Position numbers and translations under genes: made by a program. A DNA stretch of 64,000 bases from Clitopilus passeckerianus. Taxonomy: Eukaryota; Basidiomycota; Agaricomycetes; Agaricales; Entolomataceae. The stretch covers positions 1-64,000 of the forward strand of contig CALYLX010000017.1 in the NCBI GenBank assembly GCA_944990035.1, given 5' to 3'. Numbering within the stretch: position 1 is the first letter of the stretch; the number at the start of each line of letters is the position of its first letter. This document shows positions 34,502 to 46,834 of this stretch, one piece after another. The notes under the pieces were generated by a model. That model was not told the origin of the DNA, did no database searches, and worked only from the letters and a program-made list of their open reading frames with translations.

Positions 34502-36330
34502 TTATGGCTGCAGCGTAGTACCATCGGCCATTGGCTTATCAGAAGGTTCCTCGGCGGTAACCCCACTCAAAGGTGGTGAGCTGTTCACAGCCCTATCCGG
34601 TTTCTTCTTTTTGGCATCACGATATACCACCCCTTCGGCGTTCGGATCGTCATATCTTTGCATGCATTTAGCACTCGTTATGACCACACGATTATTTAAT
34701 GAACTTACACTCTGATGGCATGGAGAATGTATCCCCCAGAGCCGGACGTATTCATTGTTGGATGAGTTCTTCCAGGCAGAACCTGATACCTTCGCAACCA
34801 TGGTTCTGTTAACGTTGGTGATAGGTATTGTGGATTTGAGCGCATTCTTGCTTGTAGGTCAGATAACGTCTGCATTGGCCGTTAACATTGTTGCTATCAG
34901 TCGGTCGTCGAAGCACAATACCTGGACGTTTGGGCTATGCACTACAATCGATGCGGAACCAGCCAGGTATGGTGTGATTCTTTCAAGAATTGACCAGGGA
35001 TCGTACTGGCTCGCAATTACAAGTCTAGAGAAATGGTCATTCGTGGCAAACTTGTTGAATAAATCTGACCAACGATTCAAACTCCCCGCTAAAGAAGTCA
35101 TCCCTTGTACTGGATAGCGCATCTGAAACAGCTTTACGCTTGTTCAAGCGCGTTTTTTGTCGTTCGGATTTGATTTGGTCTTGAGGATATTCAGAAGGAG
35201 GTTCAACTACGTAAAATCTGAGCCATGGGTCATTTCTTGTGAGTTCGAGTGCCTTACTTGGTGTGTATTCCTCGTCTGCAGTTGCCCAGTTTAGAGACGA
35301 AAGGATTCCGTTTGTCACATTTGGTCGAAAATTCATATTAGCCACCACTGGATATGCTGGTGGTGAGTCAACGTCGCATACTGTAACGAGCCTGCCTTCC
35401 CCTGGGCTGTCCTTCAGCTGAGAATTTCGGCTTGATTAGAGTGAATGACCTACCTCCCAAGCGGTCGAGGATAGCTGATACAATTAGCCCAGATGCTTCG
35501 TCAACAACCAAGTACCTCCCTCCTGGTCGAATATTCGCGAGATTGATGATCTGTGATAATGCGTCGGGGCGGATGTCTCGAACCCGGTCGTGATCTTTGT
35601 TGAACCAATAGTCGCATATGTTGTAAATGGTGGGTTCAATGGTCGTGAAAGATTTGGAGTATCTGTCAGAGATACTGTGAGCACGCACCGAGGGAGAATT
35701 GGCAGGTCTTACTTTGCTTCTTTCCGCTTCTTATACTTGTCTTTGCTATACTCTGTTTTCATGGAATAGTTCGCATGCTGCTCTATCTGTTTCTTGATAA
35801 TGTCCTGCGAAAGAAAGGCTTTAGCAGCTTGCGGTTCTGGGCATATGCGGCCTCATACTGATACATGAACCCCGGAAAGTTTGAGCTGTTGTATTTCTTC
35901 AATGGTCAAGGGTTGAACGGATTCGCCATCGTTAATGAGTTCATTTGTTGCTTCCGTGTCCTCTAATTCGGGAGAGGGGTTTGGTTTAAATCCTCTCGTC
36001 TCCGCGAGGTATATGCGACATACCAACTTCGTCGAGGGTGCGTGGGGGTAAGCTCTGTAGCCTTTTCTGTTGTAATATTTCGAATGTTATACCATAAGGC
36101 CGCCCTATTAGTTCATTCGCAAAGAAAGTGCCGACTTTTCCCAGAGAGACCGTACTGCTCAAACTTGAGCGTAAGGTCAGAATGAAAAAGCAGACTCTCA
36201 TACGAACGCGTCTTTTTCAATCTTGAGCCCCTTAATGTCACCATTTGGCAGCTTCAACATGACCATATCGCCAGCATTGACCTTCGCCTTGTCGTGACAT
36301 TCCGCTTCTGTTGAACGGCCAGCCTTCATG
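34502..36330 (-). CDS. TRM6: tRNA m1A58 methyltransferase non-catalytic subunit
   Basis: TRM6 (Gcd10) pairs with Trm61 to methylate A58 of tRNAs, including initiator tRNA, in the nucleus. The start at 36330 (MKAGRSTEAECHDKAK) precedes DMVMLKLPNGDIKGLKIEKD, then across an intron VSLGKVGTFFANELIGRPYG with ITFEILQ. The Rossmann-like part reads GGRYLVVDEASGLIVSAILD, and the family segments SRLVIASQYDPWSILERITP, YLAGSASIVVHSPNVQ and ARMRSNPQYLSPTLTEPWLR follow, then TMNTSGSGGYILHAIRV. The last exon encodes a Lys/Asp-rich tail ending GTTLQP. About nine short introns are needed. Only 50 bp separate its ATG from that of divergent SHE4. Confidence 0.93.
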
Positions 36331-36380
36331 ATCGACGTTAGAGTTCAGAACGAAATTTGGTCGATCACATCACGGCAATA

Positions 36381-38456
36381 ATGGCTGTCATCGACGACCA
36401 CGACGAAGACGCGGTCGCCAAACCGTCGATTCCCGCCGTCACTCTCCCCAATGAACTGGCCCACTTAATCACTGCATTCCTCCCAAGGAATTCCTCCGAA
36501 GAACGATCCAAGGCTTTCCTCACACTTTCAGCGTTCTGTCAAGGAGCCAGGGCTGCGAGCAAGGGTCAAACCCCAGATCCTGTAACAGATAACCTTGTCA
36601 AGGCTTTCAGCCCTTCCATTACCTCTCGACTGGCAGAAACAGATACAAATGGGTTGCTCGCCAGTGTCTCCTTTCTTTCAGGTCTCTTTCAAGTGGATTG
36701 GGAATCTGCAGCGGCAATCATCCAACAGGATGGTGTCCTGGAGTCCATCATGGACATCGTAGACCTCAATCCATCAGGGGAGCTACCTCATCAAGTCGCT
36801 CAACTATTCTCCCATGCAAGCGGGTACAAACCCTCCCGCTCTCTTCTACACTCTGAAGCTCTGGAATGGCTGGAAACGGTATCGAAGAATACCTCCGATG
36901 TGAGCCTACGAGCTACTACGACCACGGCCCTCATCAAATTGTCGAAGGGAAGTGCTAGCGATCGCTCAGACACTTCGGGAGATGCCTCGCAACAAGATCT
37001 TCCCTCCCCCGAGGTCATTGCCAAGAAGGAATTAGCCCATGCAGCTGTTATGAAAGAGATTATCATCTCTGAGGGTAATTCTGCACCAACGTACGACGCT
37101 GTTGAAGGGTTGGCATATCTCAGTGGAAACCCCGATGTGAAGGACAATCTCTCTCATGACAAGGTGTTCCTCCATAAACTATTCGCCCTCATTCCACGCC
37201 GCAGAACAGGAGGAACACAAGACACACCTACCGCCACCATTTCTACCACAATCTACGGTGTCCTCGTTATCATTGCCAATCTGTGTAGTTATCGGCCGCG
37301 CCTCAACCAAGAGGAGTCACAGATACAAAAATTACGGCAGATGGCCAGCGCCAGTAAGAAGGACCTCCCTGCTCCATCCCCCCTCGACAACGACGACAGC
37401 GTCAGAGCACGAATCAAACGACTGCTCGAGGCTGGGGTCTTGGAGACATTTCCTTCGGCCATGCGCGTTGATAGTCCACGTTTGTGTCTCGCGGTGGGCA
37501 GTGCCTTGCTCGGGATCATCGAGGACCAGTCCAATCGAGGACAGGTGCTTCAAATCGGAGGGGCTAAGGTGTTGGGACAAATCATGAAGCACGCAATTAC
37601 AAACAATCCTTTCGACGAGGGAAAGAAAACGCCAGCAGCTGTAATCGATCCTGCATATCTTGTTGCTGTACAAGCGCTGGCTAAGCTTGCTATCACGGCT
37701 TCCCCCGTTCAAGTGTTTGGACCGAACGAAGCGGCAATGTACGACGCCATACGACCCTTTTCGCTCATGATCCAAGACTCTGCTTCTGATCTCCTCCAGA
37801 AGTTTGAGGCAATGATGGCACTCACCAACTTATCCTCGCAAAGCCAAGAGCTGGCCACCCGCGTTGGGAAGTCTGACGGCCTCCTGAACAGGGTTGAATA
37901 CTTCCTGCTGGAAGAGCATGTCATGCTTCGGAGGGCAGCTATACAGCTTATATGCAATCTTATCGCCGGCTCGGATGATGTCTTCGACCGATATGGCGGC
38001 AGTTCCGCGAAATCCAAACTCCAGGTTGTCCTGGCCTTGTCTGATGTCGATGATATACCTACCAGGTTGGCTGCCTCGGGCGCGGTAGCTACACTTACCG
38101 ACGCGCCGACAGCCTGCCAGAACCTGCTTGCCCTACAATGGGAACGGCATAGAGCATTCAAAGTCCTAGGGAGATTAATTGATCCCTCTGCCGTTCCCAA
38201 AAACGACGACGAAGAGGATGACGAACCTGAAGACACAGGGGTACATCCGGGGTTGGTGCATAGAGGACTTGTCGCCATCAAGAACGTTTTTTGCAACGTT
38301 TCTGACACGGTTGTACGAAAGAAGTTGGCGAAGGAGGCAGAGGAGTCTGGTTTACCACAAGCCATAAGAAATTACCTCAAAGCCAGTCTTGCAGATACAA
38401 GTCAAGCAGGGGTCGCTCGGCTCGGCATTGAGGCGCTGAAAGCCATGAATCATTAG
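36381..38456 (+). CDS. SHE4: UCS-domain myosin chaperone (She4/Cro1/UNC-45)
   Basis: Single exon of 691 residues starting MAVIDDHDEDAVAKPS (ATG at 36381; the upstream in-frame codons are not ATG). The protein is an armadillo-type helical repeat without the N-terminal TPR domain found in animal UNC-45, as in fungal She4, Rng3 and Cro1. Recognisable UCS-region segments include TTIYGVLVIIANLCSYRPRL, LCLAVGSALLGIIEDQ, FEAMMALTNLSSQSQELATR, MLRRAAIQLICNLIAG and IPTRLAASGAVATLTDAPTA. UCS proteins fold and stabilise myosin motor domains. The next gene on the same strand, 238 bp downstream, is a class I myosin, its expected client. Confidence 0.93.
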   Translation: MAVIDDHDEDAVAKPSIPAVTLPNELAHLITAFLPRNSSEERSKAFLTLSAFCQGARAASKGQTPDPVTDNLVKAFSPSITSRLAETDTNGLLASVSFLSGLFQVDWESAAAIIQQDGVLESIMDIVDLNPSGELPHQVAQLFSHASGYKPSRSLLHSEALEWLETVSKNTSDVSLRATTTTALIKLSKGSASDRSDTSGDASQQDLPSPEVIAKKELAHAAVMKEIIISEGNSAPTYDAVEGLAYLSGNPDVKDNLSHDKVFLHKLFALIPRRRTGGTQDTPTATISTTIYGVLVIIANLCSYRPRLNQEESQIQKLRQMASASKKDLPAPSPLDNDDSVRARIKRLLEAGVLETFPSAMRVDSPRLCLAVGSALLGIIEDQSNRGQVLQIGGAKVLGQIMKHAITNNPFDEGKKTPAAVIDPAYLVAVQALAKLAITASPVQVFGPNEAAMYDAIRPFSLMIQDSASDLLQKFEAMMALTNLSSQSQELATRVGKSDGLLNRVEYFLLEEHVMLRRAAIQLICNLIAGSDDVFDRYGGSSAKSKLQVVLALSDVDDIPTRLAASGAVATLTDAPTACQNLLALQWERHRAFKVLGRLIDPSAVPKNDDEEDDEPEDTGVHPGLVHRGLVAIKNVFCNVSDTVVRKKLAKEAEESGLPQAIRNYLKASLADTSQAGVARLGIEALKAMNH

Positions 38457-38694
38457 ATACAGAGTTGTTGCTTTGCTTCAAGTTACCAAATATCATTTTA
38501 GCATCTTTCCATCCCCCTCTTTGAGATGCACAGCATGCGACCCAGGTTGTAACAACTGCGCGGAAATCGGAAATCGCCGAACCTGACCGTGCTCCCAAGG
38601 GTGCTGCCCTTAGCCAACTCAATCTTTCCTTGATCCTACCTAAATTCCAGGACGAAAGTGTCCGTAATATCATCCTACTTGGACCCCTGATAAC

Positions 38695-41600
38695 ATGGTA
38701 TATTCACAACTTACGGTGTCGTGATGACAGGGGCTGATCGAAGATTGTTAGGCAATATCGAAGAAAGCGGGCAAGAAGGTGGCACCCGCATCCAAGAAGG
38801 GAGCAGACAGCAGTGGTGGTGGGAAAGGGAAATTCGTGAAAGTGAGTGCTGGCTTGCTAGTGTATTTTTTTGCGACTGAAGATGTGTTTGACCTGTATCC
38901 AGGCCGATTGGAAGGAAGGCTTTAAGAAGAAGGCAGTGGGAGTCACTGATATGACGTTGTTAACCACCATTAGCAACGAAAGTATCAATGAGAACCTACA
39001 GAAACGATGGACAAACGGGGAGATCTATACCTACATCGGTGCTGTGCTGATATCTGTCAATCCTTTCAGAGGTATGTTGTGAAAGCTGCAGTGTGATTCC
39101 CCGAGTTCACCTTTCAATTGCATTTAGATCTTGGAATTTACACCGAGGAGACTCTGCAACGGTACCGGGGGAAGAACAGGCTCGAGGTTCCTCCTCATGT
39201 ATTCAGCATTGCAGAAAGCGCATACTACAACATGAACGCATACCACGAGAACCAGTGTGTCATCATCTCTGGAGAATCTGGTGCCGGAAAGACAGAGGCA
39301 GCGAAGCGTATCATGCAATATATCGCTGCTGTATCAGGCGGTCAAGACAGCAGTATCCAAGAAATCAAAGACATGGTACTGGCCACTAACCCGCTTCTGG
39401 AGAGTTTTGGTTGTGCAAAGACCCTGAGGAATAACAATTCCAGTCGCCATGTAAGTCACCATTAGCTCAACATCTTTCATTGGCTAATATCCCGCTTTCA
39501 AAGGGAAAATATCTTGAAATCATGTTCAACAGCCAGGGAGAACCAGTCGGGGCTCAGATTACAAATTATCTATTGGAGAAAGGAAGGGTGGTTGGCCAGA
39601 TCGAGAATGAGCGAAATTTCCACATATTCTATCAGTTCACGAAGGCCGCCACAGATGAACAGCGAGGTGGGTCAAGGACATTTCTTGCAAGCGATCTAAT
39701 ATTTATTTTTTTTTGTCTGTCCTCAAGAGATGTTCGGTCTCCAAGGTCCTGAAGCTTACGCGTATACCAGTGCCAGTAACTGTCTGTCAGTGCAAGATAT
39801 CGATGATTCAAAGGACTACAGGGACACTATCGTGCGTCCTTTCGAACCATTACTAACTCTAATCTGACCGGTTTCAGAAAGCTATGGGCGTCATCGGGCT
39901 GAGTCAAGCCGAGCAGACGGAAATCTTCCGCATGTTGGCGATCATTCTTTGGTTGGGAAATGTGCAATTCGAGGAGATGGATGACGGCAACTCCAGGATT
40001 GCAGATACTGATGTGACGGACTTCGTCGCCTACCTTATGGGTGTGGATGGTGCCGTCGTCCAGAAAGTGTTGACACAACGGGTAATGGAGACCACCCGTG
40101 GCGGCAGACGTGGTTCGGTTTATGACGTCCCTCTCAATCCGTCTCAGGCAGGTTCCGGAAGGAACGCACTGTCGAAGGCGATATACAACAATTTGTTTGA
40201 GTGGATTGTTTCGAGGATCAACGTGTCCATGAAGCCTAGGGCAGCCCATGCACATGTTATCGGAATCTTGGTATGCCCTTCTCGCTTTTGCTGGTTATCT
40301 CTCTAAACAATTGCAGGATATTTTCGGGTTTGAGATCTTTGAGGATAACTCTTTCGAGCAACTGTGCATCAACTATGTTAATGAGAAGCTGCAGCAGATC
40401 TTCATCGAACTGACGCTCAAGACCGAGCAGGAAGAGTACGTGCGGGAACAAATCAAATGGACACCGATCAAGTACTTCAACAATAAGATCGTCTGTGACC
40501 TGATTGAAGAACGTCGTCCCCCTGGTATCTTCGCGGCCCTCAACGATGCCTGTGCCACAGCCCACGCCGACCCCACTGCGGCTGATAACAGCTTCATCCA
40601 ACGAACTTCCATGCTATCATCAAATCCTCACTTCGAAGCTCGCGGAACCCAATTCTTGGTCAAGCACTACGCCGGAGATGTCATGTACAATGTGGCTGGC
40701 ATGACAGACAAAAACAAGGACTCCCTAATCAAGGATCTCTTGGACCTCATTGGTACAAGTGACAACCAATTCTTGCAAAATCTCTTCCCAGATCGGCCTG
40801 ATCCCAACAGCAAGAAGCGACCTCCTACTGCAGGAGACAGAATCAAGGTAAACTGACAAACTTATCCCGATTAGTTACCTCTGACACTTTCTTCTAGGCT
40901 TCTGCGGGGGCCCTTGTGGAAAATCTCATGAAGGCTCAGCCGTCGTACATCCGTACCATCAAGCCTAACCAGAATCGAAGTGCGTCAGAATATGACAGCA
41001 AAGCTATTCTCCATCAGATCAAATATTTGGGCCTACAAGAGAATATTCGTGTTCGACGTGCTGGTTTCGCCTATCGAAATACCTTCGAAAAGATGGTGGA
41101 GCGATTCTACCTACTGTCTCCGAAGACATCATATGCGGGAGAATACATATGGAATGGCGACCCGAAATCTGGCTGCCAGCAAATACTCAAGGACTGTGGT
41201 ATCGCACAGGATGAATGGCAGATGGGCACGACCAAGGCTTTCATCAAGAATCCTGAGACGGTGAGGGCTATGCCTATGTGTATCCCGAAAATGTCTAATC
41301 TCTGTGAGTTCAGCTCTTTGCCTTAGAAACAATGCGTGACCAGTACTGGCACAACATGGCTAGGCGTATTCAGAGAGCCTTCAGAAACTATATGCGATAC
41401 AAGCATGAATGCGCCCGCCGCATCCAGAGGTTCTGGAAGAATAATAAGGAGGGTTTGGTGTATGCACAAGTTCGTGACTACGGCCATCAGATCCTTGCGG
41501 GACGCAAAGAGAGGCGGCGCTTCAGCTTGCTCAGCTACCGTCGGTTCCATGGAGACTATCTTGACGTGAACGGAAAGAGCCCTCTAGGAGAAGAATTAGC

Positions 41601-43297
41601 TCTTGCCTGCGGCATAGGTATACCTTCATAATTCGTCCGGATGAATTCTGCTAATGCTGAGGTGCATATAGCCGAGCAAGTCACATTTAGTGGACGCATA
41701 CAACTCTTGGTCTCGAAGTTTGGCCGCTCAAGCAAAGAAAGTCCCCGATACCTCGTTGTGGTAAGGATGTTTCAAACGTTCGGCTGGCCTCCCCTTGCTC
41801 ACTATCTCATCCAGACAGCAAAGGCCGTCCACTTCGTCATCACCCAAGTTCAGGGTGGCCGTGCGGTCATGACTACTGAGAGGAAAATGCCGCTCGTAAC
41901 AATTAAGAGCATTGGAATGTCAAACCTCCAGGATGATTGGATGGTAGGACTTTCTTTGTTGCCGATGACAGCGTCTAATCTTATGTCGCACCAGTCACTT
42001 AGTGGGCCACTTTCAGAGGAGGGTGACCCGATCTTTAGTTGCATGTTCAAGACAGAACTCGCCACCCATCTACTGCAGCTTACCCAAGCTAGCATATCAT
42101 TGATCATTAGCCCCGTGTACGTGTCATGGGTTCCCTTTGAAATGTTGGACTGAGTCGCCCCTACAGAATCGAATACAACAAGAAAAAGGATAAGAAGGCT
42201 CAGATTAAATTCCTGAAGAACGAATCCGTTACGAAGGACGGTGTCTATAAGAGCCACACAGTTTCAATTGCTACCGGAGAGCCTCCAAGCAGTCTATCCC
42301 GCCCTCCGGCTAAGAGGAAGCCTGGTGTTGTGCGACCAATTACGCAAGGCAAATTGCTCAAGGCGGGAGGCCCGTCAAAGGCAAGAAGATATTTGCGCTC
42401 CGCCGTTCACTAAATTTAACAAGATTTCTAGACACCAGCAGCGTCCAAACCCAAGCCTGCTGCTCGGCCCCTTCCTGGTGGATCAACTGCTGCTGCTGCC
42501 CCAGCCATCGTCAAATCTACGCCTGTCGCCTCAGCAAGTGCCGGTTCTCGGGCTCCTCCTGCTCCTCCTCGCAAAGACGCACCTCCTCCACCTCCACCTC
42601 CGGCGAAGCCTGAAGTCCCACAGTATCGGGCCAAATTCGCATTCCAGGGCCAAGAAGGTGAAATGTCGTTGGAGAAGGACGATATTGTCGAGCTAGTGGA
42701 GAAGGATGACAACGGATGGTGGTTGGTCAAGAAGGGTGGAGTCGAAGGATGGGCTCCGAATAATTACCTTGAACTTGTACCTCCAAAGGCAGCCCCTGCA
42801 GCCCCACCACCGCCACCTAGACGACCTGCAGCCCCTGCAGCCCCAACGCCAAAGCAACCAGCAAGCTCTATGACGGCGGATGCTTCGGCTAAACCTATCG
42901 CAGTTTTCCCTGGCATGGGCGGCGGCTCGAATGGTTCGGCTGCTCCTTGGAAAAAGGCAAACGCTTCCGGCACCACTCCCAGTCCTCAGCCATCGACAGG
43001 TGCTGCCAAGGCCCCTCCTCCCGTGGTTGCTGCCAAGCCGAAACCGCCTCCAGTAGGGGCTAAGCCGAGTGCAGCTCCCAAAATACCTGGAAAGCCCCCC
43101 ATGCCCAGTGCCCCTAGGCCTCCTGCTGTTGGTGGGGCCACGAAGCCTGCAGCTGCGGCTAGACCTGCTGGGGCTGTCGGACAACTCGACTTGTCAGCTG
43201 CGGTAAGTTTTTGGTGAAATATTCATATGATACCCCTGAATCTGACCCATAAGTTTCGTAGCTGGCCCGGAGAGCGCAACGGATGGCTGATGATTAG
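38695..43297 (+). CDS. MYO1: Class I myosin (long-tailed, MYO3/MYO5 type)
   Basis: Actin-based motor for endocytic patches and polarised growth. The first coding exon is only the ATG (38695-38697). After the 54-nt intron 38698-38751 the protein continues [17 protein letters not shown]. The motor domain has the P-loop GESGAGKT (39271-39294), NNNSSRHGKY (switch I) and [20 protein letters not shown] (switch II/relay). The TEDS site is the Ser of GRRGSVYDV, so it is expected to need PAK-type phosphorylation. IQ motifs follow ([28 protein letters not shown]), then the TH1 lipid-binding domain and a Pro/Ala-rich TH2. The SH3 domain is at about 42630-42780 ([30 protein letters not shown]). A terminal intron (43203-43261) leads to [11 protein letters not shown], a short acidic Arp2/3-activating end. 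The motor is split by several introns of about 50-60 nt. Confidence 0.96.
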
Positions 43298-43524
43298 ATG
43301 ATTGTTATTTTTGATGCAACGAAATGTATTGGGACTGAAGAATCTGGACTACGCTTGTGATAGCATGGACAGATAATAAACACGATAGATGCAGCGATGC
43401 AGTGGATCCATTTCAAAGTGGGAGACAGAGAGAAAACCGGTAAGAATTTCGAGAAAGAAACGGGGTGCGACTATTTAGAAATCAGTGGGTATCATGCAAT
43501 GCAATGGGTAACTACGACGATGTA

Positions 43525-45563
43525 TTAGGTATGGGTGACAACTATAGGCGGAGGGCTTGGAGAAGGGGACCGTGAGGGAACGGTAGATATTGTTATGCCT
43601 TCGGGACCGTCGTCCGGACCAAGAGACCCTCGACTAGGTTGAATTGTGGCTTGCGAGCCTAACATTAAAGATCCAGTGTCGTCGTCAACGTCGAGGTAGT
43701 TTTCCCGGTCTACAGCAAAGGCATCGCCGTCGCCGTCTTCCCTAAGGTCATCTGCATGCAAAACCTTGGCCCCTCCTCCCACTTTACCGACAAAGTCTTC
43801 AGGTTTCCTCTCTAGTGCTTTCCTCCCAGAATCTAGAAGGCCATCTAGAAGCATCTTCACTCGTCTATATGACTCATCTCCTTCCTGTTCTCCTTCATCG
43901 TCTGCTTCTTCATCAGGGTCAGAGGCCTCATCGTCCTCCGCTGTGTCATCATGATCAAGGGAGGACTTGACGGCCCTGTAAGTGCGTGGAGGTAAGATGA
44001 GCCGTGATTCGCGAAGTTTACGCTTCAATTCACGGATCTCCTTGGCTTGACGATGTTTGGCGGATTCAAGGGTCGAGTTAATGGCAAGTAGAGAGCGGTT
44101 TGTTATTTCGAGGTCTGCAATCTATGACGAAGATGAGTCCGGTGTAGAATCGTGAATCAAGCTGATCAACCCACCTTTCGATTGGACTTCGCCGCTGCTC
44201 TGACTTTCCTCTCTTCGTTTACTTCTTCGTCCTGGTCGTAGTCAACACTGCTGTCTCCCGAATTACTTCCATCATCGGTGCTCATGTCATGGAATCGAAC
44301 GGGGGTGTTCAGCGACGATCTTCCATGATCCGTGCCATTGGTGTACCCAGTACTACTAGCACTATCCACCGAGTCCGCCGTGTGCGACAAAGACGACCTG
44401 GACACAGATGATCTCGAGGAGAACGACACAGCTGAAGCAGGAGGTGAATTCGCCGGAAGTGGTATCGTGGCTGGGTCGACAATCTTTATCCCCATGCCAT
44501 TGACTCGAGGTTGGAGAGTATCATGTCGTTCCCTAGATGGAGGGAAGCTGAAGTTATGTTGGGTATTTAAAGGAGGGCTCCAGGCAGGTGTGTAACGATG
44601 AGGGTTGGCAGCAGGTACGGCCGCGGTGATGGGGTAAAATACAGGTCCAGGGCCATGGGATGTATTTGCGGGGATTTGAGATATGGATGGCGGTGGGCTA
44701 GATGCATGGGATAAACCGGAGACGGCGGATGACGTCGAGGGGGTACGACGCATGTGTCCACTGATACGCGTCGAAGGGTAGGCTGGGCCTCCCGTGGAGG
44801 AAGTCGGCGAGAGCGCCTCGCTGGCCTGTTTTGCCATTCCGGAGACCTTGGCTTTGATTTTGACCTTGGGAGCAGGCGAGCTACGCCCATTGATGCCTGA
44901 TAGTGGAGGAGAACCTCGTCGGGAGGTGGCTTTGATTACAGTTGGGTGCAAGGAGGTAAGGGAGGAAACATGGTGCAATGACGAGGCATTATTATCGTTG
45001 GTTCGTGAACCATCCGGTGTAGAGCTTCGCAGATCATAAGCTGAAGCTGTCTGTGCACGAGTCCGAAGCTGGGGTATAGACGGAGTAGCTGATAGACTCG
45101 AGCGTATCCTTGGTTGAGAACTGGTCGATGATGAAGGTGGAGACAACGCGCCTCCACTCCTTGCAGACGAAGGGGGAGACTTCACAGGTGAAGGCGGTCG
45201 TGAACGCGGTGGGCCGTCGCTTGTTCGTGGTCGACTGCTCGCTGTCACCGTTGATCGAGCAGTGGTCACCGGAGTTGTCGACCGTATTTGCTTCTGCTTT
45301 GGATTGGTGATTGCACTGCTATTGACTTTAGCTCGTGCTTTGATTGGTGTTCCATTTGTCGTCGTCGTTGTCGTGAAGGAGTTCGTCGATTGAGTCTTCA
45401 GGGGAGAAACGGGTCGTGAGAGGGTCGTAGTACGGGACGTCGGTCGGGTTGGAGAAGTGTCCGTGTATGTCAACTTTACGGCGACCTGGGAAGCTTAATA
45501 TATAGTTATTCTCGCAAATTCTGGTCGTTTGCGAACCTTTCGTTTAAGCGTTGGCTGGTCCAT
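43525..45563 (-). CDS. Ser/Thr-rich protein with short coiled coil, unknown
   Basis: Exons 45563-45537, 45485-44175 and 44121-43525 (introns 51 and 53 nt) give 644 residues. The first exon encodes only MDQPTLKRK and uses donor gttcgc; without it the long frame has no ATG. Residues 1-430 are Ser/Thr/Pro/Arg-rich and basic, with no domain. A short helix follows (IADLEITNRSLLAINSTLES, then KEIRELKRKLRESRLILPPR), which looks like the only ordered and conserved part. After it comes an acidic stretch (DDTAEDDEASDPDEEADDEG) and a tail rich in SPSPSPPP. The composition suggests a regulated, phosphorylated cytoskeletal or nuclear adaptor, but I do not recognise the family. Confidence 0.75.
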
Positions 45564-45689
45564 TTAGCGTCGGGGAAACATGAAAGGTCGTCGGAGAGAG
45601 CAGCGAAGAGGAGTTGATGCGAACAACTGACATTGGCCGTGACATTCTAGGCAATACATACAAAATTCTCCAAATGATAAGATTTCAGA

Positions 45690-46555
45690 TTACGAGTTCA
45701 ATCTCTTGCTAACAACGTCCTCGACAACCTTCTCGACCAATGCCCGGATTCCTTCACCACCGCGACCGCCCAGAGCAGCCTCGACGCTCTTGTGTACATA
45801 TTTGCCAACCATGTCTACTTCGATGTTAACCTTGGCACCAAGCGGCTTCTTGCTCAGTGTGATCTTTTCTTGAGTATGTTGAATTAGCATAACACTGAAA
45901 GTTCGTCTGGCATCGTTGACTCCAGTGAGGGTGAGAGAGGCCCCGTCAATCGTGACATATCCTTTGGGTATCAGATATGGGAGAAGAGATTCTCCACCGG
46001 GGGTATGTTCGGGCAGTTCGAAGGTTAGCCTCATAGAGTCACCGTCAGGGACACGGTCCACGATTGTTGCAGTTGTGTCAACATGGGCCTATGAGGGTTT
46101 TGGTGAGGGAGCTTTGTCGGGCTCGAGAGGTTACCTTACCTGCACGAAATGCCCACCAAACCGCACATGGGCACCCATAGCCCTCTCTAGGTTTATCTGG
46201 TGGCCTTCCTTCAATTCACCTGAAATGTGTGGTTAGAGCCAATACGTCCATGAACCCACCCGAACACCCTCACCCAGATCGGTCCTGTCGAGCGTCTCGT
46301 TCGCCAACCAGACCTTGAACCAGCCGCCCTTTTCCTCCTTATTGAATTCAGTCACTGTGAGGCAGGCACCGTTTGTTGCAATCGAGTCGCCGATATTGCA
46401 GTCATCCAGGATGGCAGCAGAGTCAGAAATCACAAGCGTGCATCCTCCGGCATCTGTGATAATGGAGGAGACGGTACCAAGGTGCTCAATCTGCTCGTCG
46501 TCAATTCAGCGCAGACAAACCGTGAACACACGAAGCTCACCAGTCCAGTGAACAT
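45690..46555 (-). CDS. RIB5: Riboflavin synthase
   Basis: Final step of riboflavin synthesis: dismutation of two 6,7-dimethyl-8-ribityllumazines. The start at 46555 gives MFTGL, joined by the first intron to IEHLGTV, the invariant N-terminus. The protein has the family's two lumazine-binding repeats: repeat 1 with GDSIATNGACLTVTEF and WLANETLDRTDLG, repeat 2 with GGHFVQAHVDTT, LIPKGYVTIDGASLTLTGVN and IQHTQEKITL. The tail NIEVDMVGKYVHKSVEAAL is typical. There are three short introns. It diverges from a small membrane-protein gene, with 279 bp between starts. Confidence 0.95.
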
Positions 46556-46834
46556 TGCGGGGGTCAAAGTGGATTTTTACTTGATTTCACAAGCATCGGC
46601 GTTTGATTATATATTGCGCTGAAGCAGTGGCAAGCATTCTTAATTCCGGAACTGTACTCGAAACGACTCCTAATATCTTTCAAGTTTCTAAGTACCATCC
46701 AGACACTTAGACACCAACGAAACGCATAATCTTCACATTCTGCATGAAACGAGTCAATGAAGTGTCCGCAACGAACGGAAGTCCATTGACTCAAATAATG
46801 CCAAACAACCTTCTGGTTCTCTCGCAACGTCGCC

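Noticed and set aside
37709..38365. Long antisense open frame opposite SHE4
   Set aside because: It has no family signal, and SHE4 on the other strand is clearly the real gene. This is codon-bias shadowing.
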